From Chromera velia (taxonomy: Eukaryota > Sar > Chromeraceae): DNA of 33,868 nt. This document shows, one piece after another, positions 12,246 through 22,455 of this stretch. The stretch's first letter is position 1. Each line of letters starts with the position of its first letter. Below the pieces are notes generated by a model. The model saw nothing but the letters and a program-made list of their open reading frames with translations, was not told the origin of the DNA and did not search any database. The stretch lies in assembly GCA_018398765.1 (NCBI GenBank), contig JAHBMJ010001226.1:1-33868 (forward strand). The letters run 5' to 3'. The position numbers and the translations under genes were made by a program.

Positions 12246-13068
12246 CTGAAGGCTCTTTGCAAATCTGACAAATCAAAGGGAAGAATGAGACTTTGAAGAT
12301 CGAGGTGGCCCCTTCGAGTTAGTTCTCGAGACTGCAAAGCCCTGTTGGCAGGCTGTTGCTTCACGTGTTGCTTTTGAAGACGACTGTGGCTTCGTTTCCG
12401 AAACCTTCGAAACTCTCAAGAAGCGGGACGTTGGTGTCAATCCGAGAGGGGGGTGAATCGGATGCCGCTAGAATGATACAGTTAGAGTAGGACACAAGAG
12501 ATTTGCATGTATGCTTCAAAGAGTCCGAGTGTTGCGTGCGGAAGATCAGGTTTGAATGAACACGTATGATACGATAGAACTCAGTGCATGTTGTTAATGC
12601 ATGCATGTTGTGGAGATGACAGCAGGTGTTGTATAGTGTTGTTGTGGACATGCAACTGTTGTTTGCGCGCGCATGCATGCGCTCGCGCGAATCCAGCCCA
12701 GGCAGCTAGGCCTTGCAGTGCGCGCAGTGCGCGCACGGGAATGGGGCTGGGGCCGGGATTTTTTTTTGCTCTAATTATATTTTCGCGATCAATTAATGCG
12801 TGCACGTTTGCATGCATTGCCGATCAACAATGCATGCCTGCATTAGTTAATTTGGAACCCGTTGGGTGGCTCGAACTGTGAATCAACACTCCAGCTGTTG
12901 ACGCCCTGCCTTTCATGTGGATTCATCTAAAGCTGGAGGTTTTGCTCTACGGAGTCCGACAACACATGCGAGAGTGAATACATATATTATTATATACTCC
13001 ATCAGGGAGTGCATTGAACAAGAATTCAAAAAAAGCGTTTCCATTAATCAAGGCAGTCGTCCTTCACG
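12246..13068. promoter_or_regulatory. Shared 5' interval of divergent gene pair 2
   Basis: This gap lies upstream of both the EEP gene (minus) and the tentative secreted-protein gene (plus). TGCATGCA-type palindromes occur at about 12598, 12670, 12809 and 12831. Alternating purine-pyrimidine GC runs (GCGCGCGCATGCATGCGC and GTGCGCGCAGTGCGCGCAC) lie at 12664-12735 and could adopt Z-DNA. No core promoter element could be fixed. Confidence 0.45.
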
Positions 13069-13385
13069 ATGAAAGCCCACAGAGTCGCATCCTTTCTCTT
13101 TGCTATGATCGTCATCTGTCCGGCGGCTGTGACAAAAGCGGGCAGGTCTGTGCGTACGTGTATGCATGTTTGCAGTCCATTTGGAATTTGTGTCAGCGTT
13201 TCGCGAAAGCAAGTGTTGCCGTCTCCCTATGTTTTTCTTCATGTGGGCTGATCAAGCCATTCTAGTGCATCGCTGTATTTCTTCCCGCCAAAAAACGATT
13301 CATAGTCTTATGGATCTCATGCATTGTGTCCCAGTGTGTTTCTCTGTGCACGGCTTTTTTTGTTTTTTTTGCTGTTTTTCTCTCC

Positions 13386-13420
<35 letters not shown>

Positions 13421-14838
13421 CCGAAGCATGTATGATGTGCATTGATACATATAACTCCTATTTAATGAATGAGAGCTGAACGTACGTATTGAACATAACT
13501 GTTTGTGTTTTTTGCATAGAAACAGATAGACAGTGATAGAAAAAACAGACGTGTAAGCGCCTTACAGTATGAATGTGGTGTTTGATGGCTAGGTGGTAGG
13601 GTGATTGCATAAGGTTGTCGAATGAATGAATGAATGAATGAATGAATGAATGAATGAATGAATGAATGAATGGATGGATGGATGGATGGACAGATGGATG
13701 GAGGGATGGAGGGATGGATGGATGGACGGATAGATGGATGGATGAATGAATGAAAGTAACCAAGCAAGCAAGAAAAAAAGAAAGGAGGGAAAGTGATCGA
13801 ACAGAGAGATGAAAGAACAAAATCCGTGATACATTTAGCAAAGCGAATTACACAGTAGAGCGTTCGTGCAGCTTTTGGTCTTCTCTTCATACGAACTTCC
13901 GAGTTTATCATGTGTGTGTGTGTGTGTGTGTGTGTTCTCGAGTCTTTGCCCCCTTTCTTTCAATCCCGCCTCTGACCTTTCACTTCCTGCGATGCTTGTC
14001 CTCTTCTTTGTGTTCCAATTCGTGCGTGCACATGTTTTCGCTTTGTCGTTCTCCTTGCATCAGATGATCTATTTGTTTGCTTCTGGACTTGGTATGGACT
14101 TTTGTTCGTTGTTGCACTCGCTTGTCGATTCGAATGCAGGCAGAGAAGGCACGGGATCGAACGGTACGGTTCTCAGACTTTTCTCACACTCCTTAATTGT
14201 CTGCATAAAGCTCAGTGACTGGACCTCTTCCCGTGTACATGCGCGTGCCTTGCTTGTCTGCCTAACGTGTACATGAACTTAAGGGAAGAAGGGAAAAGAA
14301 GCAAACGTATGGCCTGTGTGTCTGCCGGTCTGTCTGTCTCATGAAAAACGAAGGGAGAAGAAGAAACATACAGTCTGTCTGTCTCTCTGTCTGTCAGAAA
14401 CATATAGTCTGTCTCCCTCTGTGTGTCTGTGTCCTGTGTCTGTGTCTGTGTGTTTCTGGCCGCCTCTTTCGAGGGTTTGATCTTTGCATCTTTTGCCCTT
14501 TCTCCACCTTTCTTGCTTTCACGGTTTGCCTCTACACACCTTTTCCATTCGTCCCCCGTGTCCATCTCATACATCTATCCGCTTTGCTCTCTCGACCTGT
14601 CCAACTGACTATGTCTCTCTCACTGTCTGTGCGGCTTTGCAATGAACTCCACTGCATTGCAGTGCCACGACAACGAAACAAGGGGGCATCTGCAAGTCCA
14701 TTTCGAGAGCCGACGACCCCACTTCAGAGTCAGCTCACAGCTGCAGACAGATCAATTGCCCTAGCTTTTGGTTGCCTGCATGAAGTGGAGATCTCGATGA
14801 TTCTCTGTCCTAGCCTCCCGACTGCAGTGTCAGTCTGA
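13069..14838 (+). CDS. Tentative small secreted protein, micro-exons
   Basis: Exon 1 (13069-13145) starts at an ATG with A at -3 and encodes MKAHRVASFLFAMIVICPAA, a good signal peptide, then a GTCTGT donor. Four further pieces join in phase: 13872-13911, 14064-14091, 14140-14163 and 14663-14838. The total is 114 residues ending at TGA 14836-14838. The last exon is the best of these (basic and Ser/Pro-rich, starting VPRQRNKGASAS). Two exons of only 28 and 24 bases are unusual and make the model fragile. An alternative 3' exon at about 15016-15137, encoding KISYSANQPVTLTAAVARL and ending FLNAA, could replace or extend the end. No family was recognised. The signal peptide exon is the most secure part. 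Confidence 0.3.
13383..13420. repeat. (TA)n microsatellite
   Basis: A run of about 15 TA dinucleotides in the putative first intron of the tentative secreted-protein gene. Confidence 0.9.
13618..13755. repeat. (GAAT)n/(GGAT)n tetranucleotide array
   Basis: About 13 GAAT units run into about 20 GGAT-type units with GGAC, GGAG and GATA variants, then return to GAAT. The graded change of unit suggests point mutation followed by slippage. Its reverse complement gives SFIH/SIHP periodic open frames in all frames, which are artefacts. Confidence 0.95.
14281..14460 (+). repeat. Purine tract plus (TCTG)n repeat cluster
   Basis: Alternating A-rich purine runs (GAAGGGAAAAGAAG type) and TCTGTCTGTCTG runs. 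ACATACAGTCTGTCTGTC lies near 14366 and ACATATAGTCTGTCTCCC near 14400. Similar units recur in other introns at 20290-20395, 20470-20540, 22540-22600 and 27180-27241. Confidence 0.65.
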
Positions 14839-16457
14839 GAACACGCGCACCAGATTCCGTCAGTTCCTGTCGTAGCAAGAGGCATGCTTGGAACCTGCTG
14901 GCTTCATGACAAGTACATTTTGTGCGGCAGAAAGGCATTCACCTGCAAGAGAGGCACCGCACCCGCCGTGTTTTACCGCTGTGCAATTGCGTGTCTGCCT
15001 TTGTTTTGCATGCAGAGAAGATCTCATATTCGGCGAACCAGCCGGTGACTCTTACTGCTGCTGTTGCAAGGCTGGAGACGAACTATAGAGGTGGGACAGA
15101 CCTCAGAGGCTCTGCAAGGTTTTTGAACGCGGCATAGGCTGTTCTTGGGGCCGATACTGTTAAAAATTTTCAGGTCGATGCTTACTTACAGTAATTCACA
15201 CGGTGTTTAAGAACTGTTTTGATTGGACAAAGGAAACACAGCTGACACAACAAATCATGAAATCTTATCAGACGAAGGATCATGACTCATGAGGGGATAG
15301 ACTGGGGTAAGAGGCATTGAAAAAAGTAGAAAGAACCTGCTGCCTAGCCTGCTGCAGTGCAGTGTACACAGTCCCAGTAACTAAAATAATGAAACCAACC
15401 ATACAGATCTATGTTTTAATAGACCTTATGCATACATAACTTGAAAAACATACTAACAGAAAACATACTTATGAATTTCTATCAGACTGACTTGGAAGGT
15501 CTTCAAGAAAGAGAAAAAAAAATAAGAACGAAAAAAAGAAAAAACGATGAAGACCGTCTAAGCCGTCCCCAAGGGGATATATAGTGATTTCTAGATCGAG
15601 TGATTTGATATTCGAGCTAGTTAATTTTTTTTCTACACATACAGAATTATGTATGCTTAGTATAATGTACTATAGCATTTTCTAGATTTTTTTTAAATAA
15701 ATTTTTGTAATTGGTTCTTTACTCTATATAGTGTTTATACAGACTCGCAATGAGTCTCACGTCTGATGATGATGATGATTGAGGGTTAAATCCTAAACCC
15801 AGCGATGCTAGATCCCATGCCACTAATAAGGCTTTGAGGCTAGCTTTGGGGACTATTATTAGCATATATCCAGTAATACAATGATGTAGATAAAAAATCT
15901 AGTTAGTGCGCACCTGGTATAATGACTAGCATAATGACAAATGGTGTATGGTGCTAATAGGTTTAACTTTCAATCTAGGTCTGAACAGTGCATCATATCA
16001 CTATGCATGAACACTTTCCATCAAGCTTCAGTTTTAGCTTACAACTACCTTACTACTACGTTTGAATACCCGCGGATCTGACAGGAACTCTCCTAGTAAC
16101 TCTGATTCTGAATGAAAGACAGTTCAAACTAGAAGATACAGTCTATAAAGACGTGCTTCAATGTATCGAGGCGCACACTTACAAATGAACCGGCTTGGAA
16201 GCGAATGCTGCACAGCCAGTAAGCCGTAGTTCGGCTCCTGACTGATCTCCTGCTTGACATTTTCAGCAAGTCAAAAGAGCTCTGGCAGTCGGAAACCTGA
16301 AAGAAGCCCCATCCAAATTTGCCCCTCTTAGCTGACACCCCATTAATGCGAGAGGGCATCGATCGGCATAACACAATCTCAGGAAAGACAACAAAGAGGA
16401 GCAGGGAAGGAGCTGCAGAACTGTCGCATGGTCTCGCAATTGACTGAAAAACTAAGT
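14839..16457. other. Convergent intergenic spacer
   Basis: The left part (to about 15137) may still contain a terminal exon of the tentative secreted-protein gene, since a TTTTGCATGCAG acceptor is followed by an open frame to 15137. The remainder becomes AT-rich, with a (GAT)n tract at about 15763-15780 and no convincing gene. An open frame on the minus strand at 16129-16461 lies directly after the stop of the membrane-protein gene and is best read as its 3' UTR. Confidence 0.5.
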
Positions 16458-18542
16458 TCACTTCTTTTTCAGTCGGTCGCTTCGTCTGGGTGATTTTTTT
16501 CCCTTTTTGCTGTTGTTGCTGCGGCTTCTGGTGGGGCTGATTGACCCCTCCCTTTCCCCCCCCGCCTCGCTTTCCCCCCCCCCTTCAGTCTCTCTCTCAA
16601 CCGAAGTCCATCCTTCAGGAGGCATGGGCGACTCGGGCTCTGGCTTCTGGTCTTTCTCAGACTGCTGTTGGAAGGTCACTCCCCCCCCTGTTGAGGAAGA
16701 GGAAGAGGAAGAGCTTGCACCCCCCGTCTCTCCACTGCCCTCTTCGGGGCTGACGGTCGTCTCCTGCTTCTCCCTGTTCTCCTCCCCACCGCCGTCAGCG
16801 TTGGGCTCTCCCTTCACTTCCCCCTGATCCTTGGAGGACAAATTGAGTGACGGTTTACTCTGACTGTGACTGACCCCCAATGCAGAGGAGGCATGGGGAA
16901 CGGAAAGGGAGAGGGAGGAGGTCTCGGGTGCGGATCGTCTTCTGAGTTTGCTGTTCTCTGCTGCTATGCTGCTGCCTGCTCCGAGGATTCCGGGGGCACT
17001 GGGGGATGTTACATGGTCGGGAAGGGAGGCTCTTCGGAGTCTCGAACTTCCACCCCCTGTCCTCTCTGCGGCTGCTTTCAGAAGACTAATGAACTCTGAG
17101 AGACTCTTGCTTGCGTCCTGCTGATTCGTGAGAACGTCAAAAATCCAAACGGAGGTGCCGCACCTTCCGTGATATGCGCCCATATCCTCCATTAGGAATG
17201 ACAGGAGAAAGGGCATTTGGAGGACTACAAGACTCACAAGACGAGCCCCCTTGAAACGGTCCCCAAGGAGACAGTCCCACAGGGCAGATGTGACTGCATG
17301 AACAGTGGCATAGTGCAACCACTTAATGCATTCCAGAGCAAAAGCGGAGTGGGACGGGGAATGCAGGGCTGCTGTTGCACGATAGAAAGGGTACACTAGA
17401 CCCACGACAACGCACCCCAACGGAGTGACCCCCGGGAAGAAGAAGAAGAAAAAAAGCATCATCACAAGCTCCACAGACCCCCAGAGGGTTGCGAGGAGGG
17501 AGGGGACCCATGTGGGGGAAAAGATTCTTGCCAGCCATGGCGGCATGAAGGGAAGGAGCCGGTGGAGAAGGTTCTTTGATTGGGTTTGGGCATTTCGGAC
17601 TTCGGCGGTGGGGGTCTCCATATGGTGCGTCTCTGTGTGTCTGCTGCTGTTGTGTCGAAGATCCAGCTGTCCGAGCAGACGAGAAGGAACTGACGACACC
17701 CGGACAAAAACGCCTTCGAGGAAACTGGAGTCTCCGCGAAGGATCGCAACAAACAGCAGGACATTCGCATACGTACGCAGAGAAAGGAGAAGGCGGTGCC
17801 ACCCCACCCGACCGAAAAAGGGGACGTACCCCCCAATGAATGGTATAGAAAGGATAATGTCAAAGAAAACAGACACCACCCAAAACGTCAACCAGGCCCT
17901 CACATTTCGATGAGTGATCTTTGCTTGCTCCCTCTGCTGTCGCTGCTCGGATCTCTGTTCTGCTTCAGACAGCTCCACGTTCGAGCTGCTTCTGTTTCCT
18001 TTTGTTCCGAGGATGGTCCGTCCTGACCAAACCACAGGAATCGCACAGTGGAAGGCAAACTGGGCATATTCGTTAGTCAGGACCTCAGTGTGGAACACAG
18101 CCACAATGACGAAGGCCACTGTCACAATGATGTACAACAACCACTTCTGTGCCCATCTCTTCAGAGCTCTCCAAGCCCGCCCGATGATCCCTTTTCTAAA
18201 TAAGAAAAATACGAACAAGACCGCCAAGAGACAGACCACTGAAAGTATCTGCTGGTGCAACGGCCATTTCATCCATTCGGCAGAAGCAGCCTTCAACTGC
18301 TTGACCAGCCAAACTGTGATGGGCTGCAAGTACGGCCACAACCAACGGAAGACAAAACAGAGAATCTCGAAAGCAGTGAGAACAGTCTCTCCGATCTTGG
18401 GGATCAAGCTACAGAAAAAGATGGTGCCGCACTCCAAAGATTGGTTGTACAAACGCTCCAGCAGGTCCCAGAAAGGAGTGTTGTCAACAGTGAGGAGCCA
18501 CAGCTCCACCCTCGACAGGGCGCTCTGCAGAACTTCACTCAT
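16458..18542 (-). CDS. Membrane protein with two TB2/DP1/HVA22-like regions
   Basis: The frame is open from about 18665 to the stop at 16458. The first in-frame ATG is at 18542, giving 694 residues. An upstream exon could extend the protein, because a coding-like frame continues 5' of that ATG without another start. The N-terminal third has several hydrophobic segments, including ILSVVCLLAVLFVFFLF and WLLYIIVTVAFVIVAV. A first TB2/DP1-like region contains FHCAIPVVWSGRTIL, then RAWLTFWVVSVFFDIILSIPF and VPFF. A second contains PLGCVVVGLVYPFYRATAAL, then IKWLHYATVHAVTSALWD. This family (REEP/Yop1/HVA22) shapes tubular ER through hairpin membrane wedges. The C-terminal 230 residues are disordered, rich in Ser, Glu and Gly with a poly-Ser tract, and end in a basic cluster finishing RLKKK. 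The duplicated, much enlarged architecture is unusual for a family normally of 150-250 residues. The protein is intronless as modelled. Confidence 0.7.
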   Translation of the reverse strand: MSEVLQSALSRVELWLLTVDNTPFWDLLERLYNQSLECGTIFFCSLIPKIGETVLTAFEILCFVFRWLWPYLQPITVWLVKQLKAASAEWMKWPLHQQILSVVCLLAVLFVFFLFRKGIIGRAWRALKRWAQKWLLYIIVTVAFVIVAVFHTEVLTNEYAQFAFHCAIPVVWSGRTILGTKGNRSSSNVELSEAEQRSEQRQQREQAKITHRNVRAWLTFWVVSVFFDIILSIPFIGGYVPFFGRVGWHRLLLSLRTYANVLLFVAILRGDSSFLEGVFVRVSSVPSRLLGQLDLRHNSSRHTETHHMETPTAEVRNAQTQSKNLLHRLLPFMPPWLARIFSPTWVPSLLATLWGSVELVMMLFFFFFFPGVTPLGCVVVGLVYPFYRATAALHSPSHSAFALECIKWLHYATVHAVTSALWDCLLGDRFKGARLVSLVVLQMPFLLSFLMEDMGAYHGRCGTSVWIFDVLTNQQDASKSLSEFISLLKAAAERTGGGSSRLRRASLPDHVTSPSAPGILGAGSSIAAENSKLRRRSAPETSSLSLSVPHASSALGVSHSQSKPSLNLSSKDQGEVKGEPNADGGGEENREKQETTVSPEEGSGETGGASSSSSSSSTGGGVTFQQQSEKDQKPEPESPMPPEGWTSVERETEGGGESEAGGEREGSISPTRSRSNNSKKGKKSPRRSDRLKKK

Positions 18543-19138
18543 TCGGAGTGAATGGATGGAGACGGCAAGAGACAAAGCTTCTATCGCGCGTTCCTCGACA
18601 CAGGAAGCAGCAATTAGACCTTGCAGAGCACCATACAGCACCTCACCGATGATGTTTGAAGAGGATTGTCATGGAAGCATTGGGAAAACTGCCCTGCCAT
18701 GAAGTGACTCTTTGATCTAACTTAATCTAACTGCAAAGTTAAGCACAAACATGTTTACTGTGGAGTCGACCTATAGCTGGGAGGCCACAAAAATCGCGCA
18801 GTCGCGTTAATTGCATGCAGTCGGCTTGCAAGCTATTGCGTGCGTCAAATCATTACAGGCTTTCAACGATCTTTCAACGGCACTCAGACTGATCAAACTC
18901 TAAAGCTTCCTTTATATATTGAAGCAGGCTGAGTCGAGCGCTTCGATCAATCCTCATATTAAAACAAAGAACCTTGGAGGGAACCCAACCGGCATTCTGC
19001 GACAGCGGGTGGGTTTCGAAGCGACGCGTAGACGGGATCTGGTGCGTGCGTGTTTAAAGATGGCAAATCCTCTGCCGTCTCCTTTCTTGTATATCTTCTT
19101 TGCAGCAAATCGGTCACTTTGAGATTGGTTCCGAGACC
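18543..19138. promoter_or_regulatory. Shared 5' interval of divergent gene pair 3
   Basis: This interval of about 600 bases lies between the membrane-protein gene (minus) and the lipase gene (plus). It contains one TGCATGCA palindrome at 18812-18819. The left 120 bases are open in the membrane-protein frame and may belong to its 5' coding region. A short ATG-initiated frame on the minus strand from about 18701 (MAGQFSQC...) ends at a TCG/GTGAGG donor-like site and could be a small upstream exon. Its phase could not be matched to the main frame. Confidence 0.4.
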
Positions 19139-21996
19139 ATGGCAGGCGTCAGTCACAAGGGTGATGCGTCTGTTTCCGCGAGTACTACTCGTCTTCCGCA
19201 AACAGATGGGACCAAGGAAGGAGAGCTTTTCGAGTCCAAGGGGGAGGGGAACAAGGGCCATCAAGAGTTTCCCCGCGACCCCCGGGAGCTTCTGCCGGCG
19301 CACGAGAGGGTCTACGGCAGACATATACTCCGCCGAAATGATTTGTCCGTCAAAGAGACACGGAGACAGTCTCGCTCGGTGCCCCGTGCTGCTCGTCAGC
19401 CTGTTCACGGCATCGCGAAGGATGTAAACACACAGAAACGTGATCCAGATATCAAGAGAGCTTTTTCCTTCCCTGCTCAGTCCTCTGCCCCAATGCCATC
19501 TGATTCAAACACCAGTCCAGCCGCGTTGGAGCTGTCTGAAGGGGAAGGGGGGGCCGTCTACCTGTCGGATGAGCCTCCTTCTTCTCCATCTTTGCCTCAG
19601 AACTACTTCCACCGTCTGCCCCATTTTGTTGTGTGCGTGCACGGCGTAGACGGAACGAAAGATGATTGGGCGAAGGTCCGTCAAGGAAAAGAGGGGAATA
19701 CAAGAGATAGAAAGCGCAGGGATCTTCGGAACTTTGTTTCATCTCCTTCACCTTTGGAATGTTTTTTTCGATGCGGGTCCTTCAAGAAATATATTGTTGT
19801 TACTATCTTCAGTTTCCCTTCCAGAAGTTGGCCCTTTGGGTAAGTGGATATGTGCACCACTAGTCCGGTCCGCCGGTCCGCCTGCTTATCGGTTTAGATG
19901 ATGCACAGGCTCAGTGGTGTGCTGGCTGCTCGATGGTCTGCCCTTCGATCGGCTTGTCTCTCCGTCTCTCTCTCCCCAACCCATGTAATCCAATCCTGTC
20001 CGTCTACGGCCAGACTCACGCATCGAAGAAGCAAAGCCCTCTCGTAGTGTGTCTCTCGGTGGCTGCATGTCTTTGCTGCTATTTTCTTCTGGCTTGACAT
20101 ATCGACACGTGCAGGTGAAGAGACTGATGCGGGATGAGTTCCCGCATCTGCGTATTCGGGTTCCTCGAGTGAATGAGAGGAAAACCCACGAAGGCGTCGA
20201 TGTGTGTGCATGTCGTGTCGCAGAGTATATCCAAGTGGGTCTGTCCTTCTGTATCTCTTCCTTCCTTCCGGTTTGTTTGTCTGGAATGGGGGTAGATTAA
20301 AAGACGGAAGGAAAAGAAAGGAGTTTGTGGCCTGTTTGTCTGGAAAATAAAGAAGAAAAAGGGAGAAATATATAGTCAGTCAGTCAGTCTGCCCCCCTGC
20401 TCACGTTGTCTGAATGGCCGTGTTGTCCTTCTGTGGTTGGTCCTTTCTTTCCTTTTTGTCTGTTCTGTACATGAAAAGAGGGAGGGAAAAGAAGCGAGCG
20501 TGTACTTTCCGTGGTCTGTCTGTCTGTTTGTTTTTCGGTCTCTCTCCTGGGGACGGGTTGGAAAAGAAAAACTAAATCGGACATCGTAATGCATTTTTTC
20601 GCATGGTTCCCTGTGGCTTGACGTGACTGTGGGGCTTGGTTTCGCATCGCTTCCCTTCCCTTCCCTGGTGCTGCGCATGCACAAAAAACAATGCAGCCTC
20701 TTTCTTTTCCCTGCCACATTTTCGATCGTCTTTGCTGTTTGTGCAGAAAGAAGTGGGGGAATCCCCCTGTCTGTTGTCTGTTCTCGGCCACTCGTTCGGC
20801 GGTGTGATTGCTCGGGCTGCGCTGGTGCGGCTGGAGCGGTGCGGGTTTTTGAGAAACAAAACGCTGGTCAATTTGATCACTTTTGCAACACCCCACTTAG
20901 GCATCAGGTGGGATAGGGGGGGGGGGTGTCAGGGGGAGCCCTGATGAAGGAAGGAAGGAAGGAAGGAATTAGGGCCTCAGGGCCGTCTTGAGTTGGAATG
21001 CTTGGGAGCTATTGGGTTTCATCTCTGTGCACTTGACTGCTGGAAGAGAGGCGCAAAGAGAAATTCTTGGCTTTTCCTTTGTCTACTACAGCGAAGAATG
21101 TCATTGAGGGGCTGATTGAGTGAAACAGTCAGTGAGTAAGCGATGAAGTGAATCGGAAAAGGACTGACTGACTAACTGACTGATTGGCTGATTGCAGAGA
21201 GAATCATTGGATGATCAGAGGGGGTGCGCGTCTTTTGAAGTCCGCCACAGGTGCTGATTTGAATCTCGACAACTCTGTACTGGAGGGACTCGCAAACGAG
21301 GAAAGCATCAATGTTCTAAAAAAGTAAGGTGGTCGAGCTGGTTTGGATCAGGTCGACTTGAGGTGAAAGATGCATGAGTGTTTGTTTGATGCTATGCTGC
21401 TCCTCTGCGTCTTTTGCGCAATCTGTTCCTCCCCTCTTCCCTTGTTTTCTTCCATCCAAGGTTCCTTTGTTCCTTCGTTGTCAAGTCCCCTCCCATCTCA
21501 TACCCCCACCTTACCCCTTCAAGTGTGGTTGTCCTTCCCTTCTTCCTTAGATCCTGCATTCGTTTGCTTTCCACCCCCTCCTGCTTTCTTTCAGATTTCA
21601 CCGTCTGGCTGCCTACGGAAACATCCAGTGAGTCGGAGCTGGAAGCAAGCGGCGTGCATGTGAGCGTGGATGCTCCTTGAATACAAAGAGCTGAAATAGA
21701 AAGGACTTGGAAAAGAGAGCATGTGGAAAACGCTGCTCGCGTAGGTTTCAACAGACAAGAAGAAAGAAGCCCATCAGAGCAGGAGGATCACGATGGGTCC
21801 TCGAGGCAACATCGAAGTCGTGATTTGATCATTTCGGTGGTAAAATCGTCTATAACGAAACTGGGGCCCCGGTTAGGATCGAATTCAACAGCTGCTTCCA
21901 TATGCGACAACACTGCCTTCGTCTCCTTCTCACTGTCCGCTTCTCTTTAAGTCAAGAAAGAAACCATATGGGCAGCACGGACTGGTCTCATTTCGT

Positions 21997-22040
<44 letters not shown>

Positions 22041-22398
22041 GTGTGTGTGTGTGTGTCTGTCTGTCTGTCTGTCTTTCTTTCTTTCTTTCTGTCTGTCTGT
22101 CTGTCTGTCTTTCTGTCTGCCTGTGTGTGTATCACCCGCCTTTCTCCCATTTCCTTCTTCGACATCCGATCGGTCGTTGCGCTGCTCTCTTTGGACATCC
22201 CCCCCGCCGAACTTCATGCTCTCTCTCCCCCTTTTCCCCGGCTCCCTCTGTGCGTGTAAATGTGTATGTGTGATGTGTGAGTGCGTGCAGGTATGACTGG
22301 CTGGTGGGACCCCGCACCTCTCTGATTCTCCCCTCTGTGCCCGACTCCATCGTGAAGGAGGCCACTGAAAACCCGGTGGGTCGGTTGGAGGCTCATGC

Positions 22399-22455
<57 letters not shown>

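Noticed and set aside
13458-13911. Minus-strand open frames with SFIHSFIH and HPSIHPSI periodicity
   Set aside because: These are translations of the (GAAT)n/(GGAT)n array, open in several frames at once.
17323-18702. Long plus-strand and alternative minus-strand frames
   Set aside because: They are shadows of the minus-strand TB2/DP1-like gene, whose hydrophobic segments and family motifs fix the true frame.
20372-20944. Minus-strand open frames of 110-170 codons
   Set aside because: They overlap the lipase exon bearing GHSFGG and its intron, and contain RQTDRQT strings from the TCTG repeat.
21930-22296. Open frames rich in CVCV, LSVCLS or THTHTH on both strands
   Set aside because: They are products of the GT/GTCT/TTTC microsatellite inside a lipase intron.
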